Shown here in pieces: positions 12,449 to 23,218 of a stretch of DNA of 64,000 nt. How positions within the stretch are numbered: position 1 is the stretch's first letter; each line of letters starts with the position of its first letter. Both the position numbers and the translations under genes were made by a program. Source of the stretch: Mucor racemosus (Eukaryota > Mucoromycota > Mucoromycetes > Mucorales > Mucoraceae); the NCBI GenBank assembly GCA_027405735.1, contig JAPEHQ010000021.1:248001-312000 (forward strand), written 5' to 3'. The notes under the pieces were generated by a model. That model ran no database searches. It had not been told where the DNA came from and was given only the letters and a program-made list of their open reading frames with translations.

Positions 12449-13141
12449 TGTTGCAAACCAGACCTTTTCGGCCCTTAAAATGTTATCCTCTACACAAATT
12501 CACTTCCTTTTCAATCCTTAAATCAGTAATACAATAACAATCATTTTCTATAAATATGCCACCAAAATATGATACAGTATTAAATAAAAATTAGCTCTTT
12601 TCTTATTTAAAATCTCAATCCCTTATAAAATAGTATCTTTTTACTTGTTTATAATCTAAATCTTAAGCCTGGAATATATTCTATATAATAGATAACTATC
12701 CTCTTAAGTACATTATTGAATACATCCTTGTTAAGTCGTTAGGAGACCATCAATATTGTTATTTACAAATCTTAAGCTTGGAATACATTCTGTTACTAAT
12801 AGATAGGAACCTTTCCTCAAGTACATTAATTGAATACATCCTTTTAAATTAAGAAAGGAAATCATCATTTTTGTATCGCAAATCTTATAAAGGAACTTTT
12901 CTGTTACTAATAGGCAGAATTACACCATATAAGTAACCTTTATTGAATACTTCCAAGTTTATCTTAAGGAAATCATCAGTTATATATATTTTATTATTTA
13001 CTTTTGACAATTATTTACTCTTGACAATTATTACTCTTAAATACATTACACATATCACTTTATAACGATCAGTAACATATTATCTGATCTACTCATTTTA
13101 TTTCTACTATTATTTTAAATCCCGAAACCTATTTCTCAACA
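12449..13141 (+). mobile_element. Candidate solo LTR (family G) with internal minisatellite
   Basis: A 693-bp insertion in repeat R3. It begins TGTTGC and ends CTCAACA, so it has TG..CA ends and imperfect terminal inversion. It is flanked by CAAA on the left and CAAAT on the right; uninterrupted R3 copies have a similar word once at this point. Inside, about 12655-12990, a unit of roughly 110 bp is repeated three times in degenerate form (each starts near AAATCTTA and contains TTGAATACATCC or similar). There is no coding region, so it is a solo LTR or similar remnant. Confidence 0.5.
12655..12990 (+). repeat. Degenerate 110-bp tandem repeat, three units
   Basis: Units start at about 12657, 12767 and 12879. 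Each runs from CAAATCTTA through CTGTTACTAATAG and TTGAATAC to AAATCATCA or close variants. The array lies wholly inside the candidate LTR of family G. Confidence 0.6.
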
Positions 13142-13552
13142 CAAATCAACTTTGGAACCCCGTTATTATATAGCTCAAGCTCTGATATGAATTATTATTT
13201 TAATTATCTCGACAAAAAATTAATATTTTTCGCTGAAACAAAAAATTCAGTGTAGCTTGGAGCTAGATCTATCTTGTAATACAAAAAATTAATACCTCAT
13301 CAATATAGATGCTCAATTTTTATAATCAATTGTAGGTCAACCTTGGTAAATTTTTGTCAATGTTTGAACAATGCACTTATATTCTGGTATTAATATTTTA
13401 CGTAATTCGACTCAATGTTAGGCAAAAACTTTTGAGAGTCATCTGAAACTATTTGGAGCCTACTCGTCATAAACCTGTCAGGAATAAAGCTAAGAAACAA
13501 TTATATGTCAGTTTCCATATTTCTTCATTATGCATTCGATAAGTTTGAACAA

Positions 13553-14089
13553 TGTTGTATTCCACCTACTAGTATCATACATTATCACCTTCTACAGTAT
13601 CAATACATCTTACAATCTATTGACTACGACATGTATTGAAGTACAAAGTCTGGATATCGAATATAAAAAACTCCTAGCGTACCAAGTTTAATCCAGTAAT
13701 TACCAAGAACACTTCTTGGATCTCAATTATGACACCATATTATTATTTCATCCCAGCGGTTAAACAATCAAGTAGCTAGTCAAATCAACATCTAAGCACA
13801 TTTAGCGCAGCATTAAAACAAAGAAACTCACAAGCTCTGCAAGAACGGTTAAATTATGATTGATCCATTTCAATCCATCGATTACTACCGAACAGATCTA
13901 ATAGTTCAATAATGCCTTAAATTACATCTCAGGATCTTAATGTCAAATCAGTATAAAAGGCCATATTTTTATATCTAAATAAAGGATATCTTGCTTTTGT
14001 TATACAGTTGAATAACTAATTCATTACTCATTCTCTTTTAATTGTATTCTTTTTTAAGTATTATTTATCAAACCTGAAAATATACGGCA
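13553..14089 (+). mobile_element. Solo LTR, family A, copy 1
   Basis: 537 bp from TGTTGTATTCC to TATACGGCA, matching 35651-36179 along its whole length with small differences. TG..CA ends and an internal TATA-like AGTATAAAAGG word are LTR features. The flanks AACAA and CTCGT do not match, so no target duplication is visible here, perhaps after recombination or decay. Confidence 0.65.
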
Positions 14090-14339
14090 CTCGTCATATC
14101 GTATAATGTTAAAAAATGCAAGAATCTTTACTTTTAACTTAATGATATCTCTAACAATTTTAAATGTTTTGAAGATTATTATATACGGAATTAAAGATAC
14201 ATATCGAAAAAGTAGTTGCATTATATTGAAAAGTTAGGTAAAGGCATTTGACATTGGCAGTATCCAGACATGCCAAATTTGTCAAATAGTTGGCCATTCT
14301 CAAAACTCGAGTAAACAAAATTATATCTTTTTTCAAGCT

Positions 14340-14880
14340 ATATCTTATAATGCATCAATTAGATGCAAATGTACAGCTTTATTTGTGCTATTTTGCTTTA
14401 TTTCAAGCGCATTTTTGATGGAGTAATAATACCTCTTGTAGAAACCTTTAAAAACAGCTAAATGACTAGTAACTTTTATGGATTAAAAGTTGAAATATGA
14501 AGACTCTTCTAAGCCTTTATTCTCAAAAATACAAAATGCGCAGCATTTTCTTGCTTATTTGCATTATTTTACTGGATTCTAGCTACAGTTTTAATCGAGT
14601 AATGATGCATTATCTCCAAATTTATAAAAATTAACCAAATGATTAATGATTTTAATCACTCCAAAATGAAACATTAAAGCATTTGCATTTCTGTTTTCTT
14701 GGCACTGTAATATGCGCCAAATGCGCTGCTTTCATTTCCACCTTTTTTCTTAATTGTAGCTGCATTTTTGATGGCGTAATGACAGATATACCATCAAAAA
14801 TATCCTCAAAAAATGGTTCGAATGACGGGAGCCACTAATATTGCTTGAAATTTGAAAGAGCGTCAAAATTTCTGGGCTAT
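14340..14880 (+). repeat. 177-bp tandem repeat, three degenerate units
   Basis: Corresponding words GCATTTTTGATGG, ACAGTTTTAATCG and GCATTTTTGATGG start at 14409, 14585 and 14762, a spacing of 176-177 bp. Each unit also carries an AAATGCGC-type word and an ACTAGTAA/TTAATGAT-type word. Units are quite diverged. The period is close to that of nucleosomal satellites, but three old copies do not establish a satellite. Confidence 0.55.
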
Positions 14881-15127
14881 AAATCGGCCAATCATATCAT
14901 TCTATCAAAATCTCGAAAAACAAATTTAATGTCTTGTTTCAAAATTGACTCTCTCGGACTTTAAATGAAATCGCGCGCTTTAAGCTGTAGTCTATTTTTA
15001 AGCTGTTAATGTGCAAAATACTGGAAATTTGGAAATGTTTCCAATATTTGACAAAAAAGTGTATTTTTACCGTCGCCTGACCATTAAATGGTTTTTGTAG
15101 CTCATACAATTCTGCATCAATTCACGG

Positions 15128-15865
15128 TGCAGTAAATGACGATGTTATTTACTAAAATAAAAAAGTATAAAAATAAAAGCAGTAGAAATACAATTATAAT
15201 CAGCTAAAGGTTTTATTACAAAAGATTTCTGAAGAGTTAAAATAATTGAAAAGTATGAGGGTATTTATAGTGATTTGGAGAACTTGGATACCATCAGACT
15301 AGAATGGATGTATATTTAGTAATCTTCCAGTTTTGAGTACATTGTTATTAATTTGATATTTTAAGGGGTAAATTGTGTAGAGCATTGACCATAATGGATT
15401 GTATGTTAAGTGTGACAATATCGACCTTTTGGGAAATGGTTGTTTTGTTTATTTCTGTTATATCTATTTTATGTAACCTTAATTTTTAAGGGGTAGTTTT
15501 TATATGCTTGAATCTTATTTATATTGATAGTGCAACTTCGATATAGATGAGTAGTTGATTAAACTGATATCTTTGTTTATTATCATTATTGATTTGGATA
15601 TTTAGATAGAATCCTGTTTTGATATATATGTCATTTGTGTAATTAATTGCGCCGTGATCAAGGAGGGTGCTATCGTCTACACGACATGTATGGTTCAAAA
15701 AGGGTATTTCATATTTTTAGCATGCGTTTGTTATTGTGTTCAATTGAAGCGTTGTTTGTTTATTATTGTTGTTCACATTTCAAGTGGCATCATATCTTAT
15801 GAGCGACACTTGGAATTTAGGTTGTTTTATTTTCATCAAGCGTTTTAGTATGTAATTCCACTGCA
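15128..15865 (+). mobile_element. Solo LTR, family D, copy 1, with 5-bp target duplication
   Basis: 738 bp beginning TGCAGTAAAT and ending CCACTGCA, with a perfect terminal inversion TGCAGT/ACTGCA. It is flanked on both sides by CACGG (15123-15127 and 15866-15870), a perfect 5-bp target duplication. A truncated copy is at 16803-17321 and an interrupted one at 39885-40970. There is no internal coding region. Confidence 0.8.
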
Positions 15866-16234
15866 CACGGTTTTAAATAAAACATTTTGCTTTCAAATTG
15901 TTTCATAAATACAGATATTTTTTGCACCACAGCTTTACATTTAAGTCGATTACCTTTTATCAAATCTTAATTTATCTTTTTGAAAAATAAATTCAAAGTA
16001 CATTCCACTATACACGATAGCATTAGTCATGTACAGTATAAGCACGACGTTTAATTATTAATTTCGGTGTCCTCATTTCCGTTTATGCTGGTTTCACTGA
16101 TTTAGGACTCTATTTCTAATTTCAAATTGTCTATTTAGCAACAAATCCCATTTGGGAAAAGGGTGCTCTTGATTCGTACGATTTATCTAGCAAATCCATG
16201 GGATATTGAAGCTACTTATTAGTGCTGAATAATG

Positions 16235-16510
16235 TTATAGTTGTAGTATATTTTGAAACTTACAGCCCATTTGGATCAGTATTTATTGGTTATTACTGAT
16301 ATATCAAAAGTTTACCCAGATGTAGAAATCCAGGAACAACTGTTAAAATCCAACATGGCATGGCATTTAGTAACTCATACTAAATGTCATACATAACCAC
16401 TAGCATTAACAGCGACTATCAGGAACATTCAGGAACACATGGCAACAATGAAACATAAGCAATCCTACATCTTATTCAAATGATATAATCACAGATTCCC
16501 AATTCCACAA
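16235..16510 (+). repeat. Dispersed repeat R5, copy 1
   Basis: Parts recur inverted at 37362-37480 and 43575-44070; landmarks are CAGCCCATTTGGATCA, TACCCAGATGTAGAAATCC and GAAACATAAGCAATCC. Non-coding. Confidence 0.5.
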
Positions 16511-16802
16511 ATTCCATTGTATATGATTTGGAAACAAATCATATCAAAGTACCTCAATACCCGGCAATTCCTTAATAATATTAATAATCATATAACCATC
16601 TAAAAAACATATACATATGAAGCATCAATGAATTAATAAAATGCATCTTTTAGCAGAGTATTTTTATCTTAGTATCTTTTGATATAAGAATTACGAGATT
16701 TTTCCAGATGCTTCCCGTTTTTTAAGCAGAGAAAGACAGGTTTCTTGTCAAAAGTGGTGGTATACTTCTTCAAAAACAGCTTTTAACTAATAACATCAAG
16801 AT

Positions 16803-17321
16803 ATGTTATTGATTTGATATTTCAAGGAGTAAATCATGTAGAGCATTGACCACAAGGGACTGATGTCAAGTGTGACAATATCGACCTTTTGGGAAATGGT
16901 TGTTTTGTTTATTATTGTTGTATCTATTTTATGTAATCTTGAATTAAGGGGTAATTTTTATACAGTATGTATGCTTGAATCTTATTTATATTGATAGTGA
17001 AGCTTCAATATAGATGAGCAGTTGACTAAATTGATATTTTTGTTTATTATTATTATTGGTTTGGATAGAATCTTGTTTTGATATATATGTCATTTGTGTA
17101 ATTGATTGCACCGTGATCAAGAGTAGTGCTATCATCTACACGACATGTATGGTTCAAAAGGGTATCTCATATTTTTAGCATGTGTCTGTTATCGTGTTTA
17201 ATTGAAGTGTTTGTTTATTATTGTTGTTCACTTTTCAAGTAGCATCATATTTCATGAGCGACACTTTGAATTTAGGTTGTTTTATTATTTTCAAGCGTTT
17301 TTAGTATGTAATTCCACTGCA
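16803..17321 (+). mobile_element. 5'-truncated LTR, family D, copy 2
   Basis: Matches the right two-thirds of the LTR at 15128-15865 (from TTGATTTGATATT to the terminal CCACTGCA). The first 200 or so bases are missing. Confidence 0.7.
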
Positions 17322-17737
17322 TAGTGGAAATTGCAACATTTGGATGGATAGAAATTACAGGAACAAAATGTTATGTTTGCCTCAGGGTTTTTAAAAGGGT
17401 TTAAAAGCATACTTTATTAAATTTATTTAGATGTTTAATACTCACCATATGCTATCATTAGTAGCATAATTTTGTTTTTTATTTAATTGCTGCATTATTA
17501 AAAATCAAGCTTTTCCTAGCTTATAACATCATGGACAATAGGATGTTTCTAATTTTAGATTGATATTTATCATAAGGGGGGCTGATGATACATTTGATAT
17601 TACTGTAAATGAAATCAGGCAATTTAATTTATGGAATTTGAATGCAAATATCGAGGAACCATGTGTAAGTATTTAAGTTGGTTCTAGTAAAACATTGAAT
17701 AAATTGATTCGGGGCAGAGAGGATAAAAGGCGGCAAT

Positions 17738-18545
17738 AATAGGTTTCAGTGATGACCATGTTTATGTTTATGATATTGGAGAGGTAAGACTAAAACTCAA
17801 TGTAAATCACTTTTAGCGCAGTAATTATAAAGTAAGACTATATCATCATCAAATAAGCTACCACACAATATTAGCATGTATAAAGATTTACAACAACAGT
17901 AATAAGCTTGAATCAAGTGGGCACAGCATCGTAAATTCTTGAAAAAGTTCTGAAGTATTATAAAATCTCTTATTTTTAAGTCTTACAAGGCTTATCAGCG
18001 GAACATTAATTTCAAAAACTATTCTTGTCCAGATCATCAATTTTGACATTTTTTAATTTTTTTTTCTGGTTTTGCAAATCTAGAGTTAATTCCACTACCA
18101 ATTATAAAAACAAAAAATATACACATATACAGAATCTAGCGCTCTATTTGCTCAATAAAAAATAACAAGCATTTTTATCGCAAAATATTACATGAAAATC
18201 CTTTAATCAAAAAACCGTTTTTGGGGCAAAAGTACAAAATTTCATTACTTAACCTTTAATATTAAGCTTTTATAAAATGCGTATTAGTTATGGCTACAAT
18301 TTTCTCTTACATTGTAGTATATTTAAACGTTGAATTTGGTATCAAAATTTGATTTTTCTGTTTTTTGATCAAAATCATGAGTGTTGGTAAGGATAAAATG
18401 AGTCCCGAAAAATGTCCGCTACAAAGTCTGAGTTTTCAGACCGTACGTGGTTAAATATAATAAAAATTAAAAAAAACCGCATTTTTATTTAAAACTTAGA
18501 TATATACCATAGTCTAAGAGACTTAGTCGTTCGATCTTCAAAATA
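17738..18545 (+). repeat. Dispersed repeat R1, partial copy 2
   Basis: Matches the left 0.8 kb of the copy at 442-2885, from CAGTGATGACCATGTTTATG to the AGAGACTTAGTCGTTC region. Non-coding. Confidence 0.7.
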
Positions 18546-19115
18546 TATATATTGGCTGTAATGATATCCCGAGTTAAGATTTCAGCATTCCATTGATTTG
18601 CTAGCAGATTATTTCAAATTAGGAACGGCACTAAATCAGCCGAAACTAGCATATATAGCAATAGCAATAGCAATTAGAGAAATAATAGATAAGCGTCTTA
18701 TTTATGTTTAAAAGTAAAAGTACAATATGCTCTACATTTTTTTTTCTATTAGCTGCTATATGCCCAGGCATTCCTGCGTATTTTTATTTTCTCTAACCAA
18801 TATGAAAAAGCTCATGTTCTTTCACTTCAACAATTGCGCATCAATTTAGAAAACGTAAAGTTCCAAATTTCGGTTTGGTATTGTTTGTTCTTCATAAATG
18901 ATTGGAAACTTTATTGACACGTCTATTAATACTACTGTAGGCCTCCAACCATTCATGCCAACAGTATATTATGCTTGCCATATTGAATATGTAAGCCACA
19001 TGCACCTGTCTAGGATGGTGACACATTGGTTTCTTTTTTGTGCAGTGTCCAAACCGCGCCCTTTTCCTACTTCTAAAAACCTCTAAAACTTTCTTTGTCT
19101 CTTTAATACATCAAT
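18546..19115. promoter_or_regulatory. Upstream region of the poly(A)-binding protein gene
   Basis: Non-repeat sequence between the R1 copy and the PABP start. It contains an AATAGCAATAGCAATAGCAA run near 18655 and a pyrimidine-rich stretch just before the ATG. No specific site is identified. Confidence 0.35.
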
Positions 19116-20944
19116 ATGGTTGACCAAGGAGGAGAATCACTTGGACCTCGTGGATTAACCATTGAGCAACAAAGAAAAATTGCAGCTATTCAATCTCAAG
19201 CAGCAAACGAATCATTGCGTACTTCCAATGAACGTTTTTCTGTTGATCGTGTTGAATCCTCACTCTATGTCGGTGAACTTGGACCTGAAGTTAACGACGA
19301 CATTTTGAAGCAACACTTTAAGCTCGCTAAAAGTGTACATGTCTGTCGTGATCGTGTCAGCGGAAAGAGTTTAGGTTATGCTTATGTTAATTTCAACCGT
19401 GCAGAAGATTGTAAGCTTTTTTTTTTTTTATATCCGTGTGGAATATTAGTCTTATATTCAAATAGGTTCTTATACACTCAATAACATGAACTACTCTCTT
19501 ATTAATGGTAGGCCATGTCGCTTAATGATGGCTGAACGTAATACTACTAAAAGAACAGTTGGAAATGGAAATATTTTTGTCAAAAACTTGCCAGTTACTG
19601 TGGATGATAAATCATTACACGACACCTTTGCTCAATGGGGAAATGTTATTTCTTGTAGAGTTATCAAAAACCCTAATGCCGTTCGTTGCTATGGCTATGT
19701 CAATTATGATTCTGTTAGTGCAGCTGAAAGAGCTATTGAATTAGTGAATGGATCTGTCCTTTTTGGTCGAGAAATGTAAATGCATATTTATACAATACAG
19801 TGCCAATGCCTAACCAATTTATATTTATGGATTAATAGCCAAGTGGGCCACCAAATCCCAAAGGCTGAACGAGATGTGGTAGAAGATAACAGCAAACAGC
19901 AACAAAGATTCACAAATCTCTATGTCAAAAACATTGCACTGGATGTTACCGAGGATGAGATCAAGGAACTTTTTGCATCATTTGGCCCCGTTTCATCCAT
20001 TTTGATTCAACGCGATGAATATAATCATTCAAAGGGGTTTGGTTTTGTCAATTTCGAGAATCCAGAGGATGCTGAAAAGGCAGTTCATCAATTGAATGAT
20101 CAAGAATACCGAGGCAAAAAATTGTTTGTTTCTAGAGCACAAAAGAAATCAGAGCGTGAAGATGAATTAAGACGTCAACATGCATATCAAATTCCTGTAG
20201 AAAAACCTGTTAAATACCAAGGTGTCAATTTGTATGTCAAAAACCTAGCTGACAATGTGGATGACGAGATGTTGAGAGAAGAATTTGCTCGATATGGCCA
20301 TATTACAAGTGCTAAAGTGATGAAAGATGAACGAGTAAAGTATAATTAAAGAGAATTTTTTATCAAATGTACTCATTCCTCATAGACTGGAGCTTCTAAA
20401 GGCTTTGGATTTGTTTGTTTTACTTCACCAGAAGAAGCAACTGAAGCAGTAATCCGCATGAATGGTCACAAGATCTCATCTAAAGAGATTTATGTAGCAT
20501 TAGCACAACGTAAAGAAGATCGCCGTAATTTCTTGGAAGCACAAATCAATCAAAAGAGTGCAACTAGTTCTACCAGTGTGAGCCCTGTACAATCTCGTCA
20601 ACAATTGCAACCAACAGAAGTTGTTGATGCCATTCCACCACAATTAACGTTGGAAGCATTGCAATCATTTTCAGCTGAAACTCAACGTCAAATGTTGGGC
20701 GAGAGAATTTATTCAATCATGTAAGATTTTTATGCAATTATGTGAAACCTTATTCTTTTGACACATAAAAAAAAAATCCATTAGATCTGAAGTTTATCCT
20801 CAAGAATCTGGTAAATTAACTGGAATGATGCTTGAAATGGACAAATCCAACCTTGTCCAACTCATCAATCAACCAAATCAGTTAATAGAAAAGGCAAAGG
20901 AAGCTGTTCGTGTACTTCGTGAGCATAATACGTCATTAATTTAG
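19116..20944 (+). CDS. pab1: Poly(A)-binding protein, four RRMs plus MLLE domain
   Basis: Exons 19116-19410, 19466-19775, 19839-20334, 20386-20720 and 20785-20944 give 531 residues. It binds the mRNA poly(A) tail and links it to translation initiation and deadenylation. Four RRMs are visible with their RNP cores: about 48-124 ([15 protein letters not shown]), 133-205 (NIFVKNL, CYGYVNY), 227-304 ([15 protein letters not shown]) and 331-405 ([15 protein letters not shown]). The C-terminal MLLE domain (about 452-531) has the signature KLTGMMLEM. The linker between RRM4 and MLLE is only about 46 residues, far shorter than the 150 or more usual in yeast and animals; the protein is accordingly shorter than the typical 570-650. 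The phosphatase gene starts only 181 bp downstream. Confidence 0.95.
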
Positions 20945-21125
20945 AAAACCAATAAATGTTATGCATGAACCAATCCCACTACTATACAATGTGACCTGTT
21001 TTGACTATAAAATGGGCCTTTTCTTTTGATCAAGGCCTATTTTGTTTTGTTTGGTTGAACCTTTTTTATTGAGTAATAACATCTTTTTACGATATTCCCT
21101 GCACACATACTTTTGGAAGACGCAA

Positions 21126-22472
21126 ATGCCAAATAGACCTATCATCTATACCACGAATAGAGACGGATTTAATCCAATACAGCAGCAAAATGTAGCAACA
21201 ACATCTACAACAACTCTACCTGTGTTGGTTACATCAACTACTGGTACATCAATGTCAAATCAAACTGAAGCACCGCCTTTAATTAAACAGCCAAAAACAT
21301 CTATCAGCCATCCAATAAAGTAAGTAATATTTTTACCCCTTAAAATTATAGGAATAAAAAAAAAAGAGAAATTGTCGATACAATTCATCATTTCTTGAAA
21401 TTTCCGAAATTCAACACTACTTACACCAAAATAATAAAATCATTGTTTGATAGTATAAGTTGGATAGTTCCTGCTGATATTCTAAGTTTTTTGTCTGTAA
21501 CGAATTTTCCTGAGGGCCTTGATTTGTATGATTTTTTGGATCCGATTATTAGAGAAAAGTGGCTCAAGTTTGATGATCAACAATATCAAAAGTTTCAACG
21601 TTTGCAACATTCGCAACAACTCCGAGGAAATCTATGTCTGAGCTCTTGTCCCGGTAAAAAAGTGAGATTATCAGGCCCTGTTCGTGGTAGAGCAGCCATT
21701 AATCGAGATTTAAACAAAGATTTTGAACGCATGAAGAGTTATGGCATTACCATGCTTGTATGGTAAGCTGATTTTCGATCATTTTTTTTTTTTTTTTTTT
21801 TTTTTTTGTAAGAGGAAATACCCGAGATGAGTCTAATACATTTTCGATAGTTGTCTAGATGATACCGAATTGGATTTCTTGGGCGCACCATGGCCAAAAT
21901 ATGAAAAAGCCGCTCAAGCACATGACATGAAGATTATTCGATTGCCCATGGTAGAAGGAGGATGTCCTAAAACCCTATCAGAAGTGAGAAATGCAGTTTT
22001 GGAAGTGAATAAGGAAATTTGTAAAGGAAACAATGTATTGGCGCATTGTAGAGGAGGTGTTGGTCGAGCTGGCTTGTTTGCTGGTTGTTGGTTGTTAGAA
22101 AATTTATTATGTAGATCAGTTGAAAGAACGGTATTTGTTCTTCGAGAAAGACGCAGTACAAAAGCAATCGAGACATATGCTCAAGCAGAATATTTGATTC
22201 GGTATTCAATGGCCCTCAATCATAGATTGGGGCTACCATTTCGTGCTACAACAACAACCGATCTTGGTAAAGACATACCATTTGAATCAGAAAATGGATC
22301 TCCTTCTATACCGTTTATAGCAAAATTGGAAAACTTAGTTTTGGTTGATCCAGCACTAATTCAAGATGATTTACTCCCTGTTGATGCTTCTACTGCGGCT
22401 GTATCTACTCCTCCACCAGCTTCTGTTCATCACACTCCAGAACTATGTTCTACAAGATATCATTCGTTTTAA
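21126..22472 (+). CDS. CDKN3/dual-specificity-type protein phosphatase
   Basis: Exons 21126-21319, 21352-21762 and 21851-22472 give 408 residues. The catalytic loop is HCRGGVGRAG with Cys268 and Arg274, the Cx5R signature of Tyr and dual-specificity phosphatases. The preceding IIRLPMVEGGCPKTL resembles the general-acid loop of CDKN3 (ADGGTP), with Glu where CDKN3 has Asp. The residue after the catalytic Arg is Ala rather than the usual Ser/Thr, which may slow catalysis. Upstream (about 65-130) is a helical region beginning KKREIVDTIHHFL; both ends of the protein are Ser/Thr/Pro-rich and probably disordered. Intron 1 is 32 nt and intron 2 carries 26 consecutive T. I use the ATG at 21126; an open frame extends to 21042. 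Substrates unknown. Confidence 0.85.
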
Positions 22473-23218
22473 ATGAAAAAAAAAAAGATTTGCATAGAAG
22501 ATAGATTGAATTAGCAACACATGACACATATTTCTGTATATAATAAAGTGCATTTTTTATATATTTCATATTAACTTTTGTCTTTTAATGCTATTTTAAT
22601 AATTAAATGTGCTCTGATAGTATATATAAGTAAAAGAAGATGTAGATTTCAGGATGATTAACCATCATATACATGAATGTTGGTACAGTATCGAATTTTG
22701 TTATTGAGGCGCCGCTTCAATGAAGCGATAACTATGATGAAAATAAACCTCAATAATTGCAGAACAACAAAGCATAATTTACGTTAAGAAAATACGATAG
22801 TAACTAAAAAAAAAACTTTCAAGCTAACAGATACGTTTTTACTACTAAAAGGTGTTTGTAAAAATCCTTTAAAACTCAAAATGCTCGGACTAGTCTGCCG
22901 CAACTAAACCTAAACAGGTCAAACTGAAAACATGTTTTGTTGGAATTTTAAATGTATTTGCAAAAAAAAAAAGTATGGAGATGGATAAACATGTCAAAAC
23001 TTACTTTTCATATAAAAAATAATATTATAATACTTTAAAAATATCTGGTAAAACTTGCTAAAACCTATTTTCTGATTTGAAACATTGATGCTTCACCAAC
23101 AATTTGTGATTTTCCAGATTATGTAATACAATGACACTGGTCCTGGAATTCAAAATAACCAATTTGCAACATAAACTGCAACCTTGTTTCTTTGGCAAAT
23201 ATAATCAGAATCTTTCAA
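22473..23218. other. Intergenic region before COG5
   Basis: No gene seen. A small inverted repeat CGCTTCAATGAAGCG (7-bp arms) lies near 22712-22726. The rest is AT-rich with A-runs. Confidence 0.4.

Larger units (their letters stand above)
11445..13290 (+). repeat. Dispersed repeat R3, copy 1, interrupted by a solo LTR
   Basis: This copy matches 31170-32243 plus 35139-35265 (same orientation) and 60660-61755 (inverted). Shared landmarks are AAAGTGCTCTATAA, TTAATTTTTCGTCGAGATATCC and AAAGTAAGTCGACCT-type words. It is split by an insertion at 12449-13141; the R3 sequence resumes at CAACTTTGGAACCCC. Several weak open frames on both strands are shared between copies but differ mostly by amino-acid-changing bases. 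I regard it as an old non-coding or decayed element. Confidence 0.65.
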
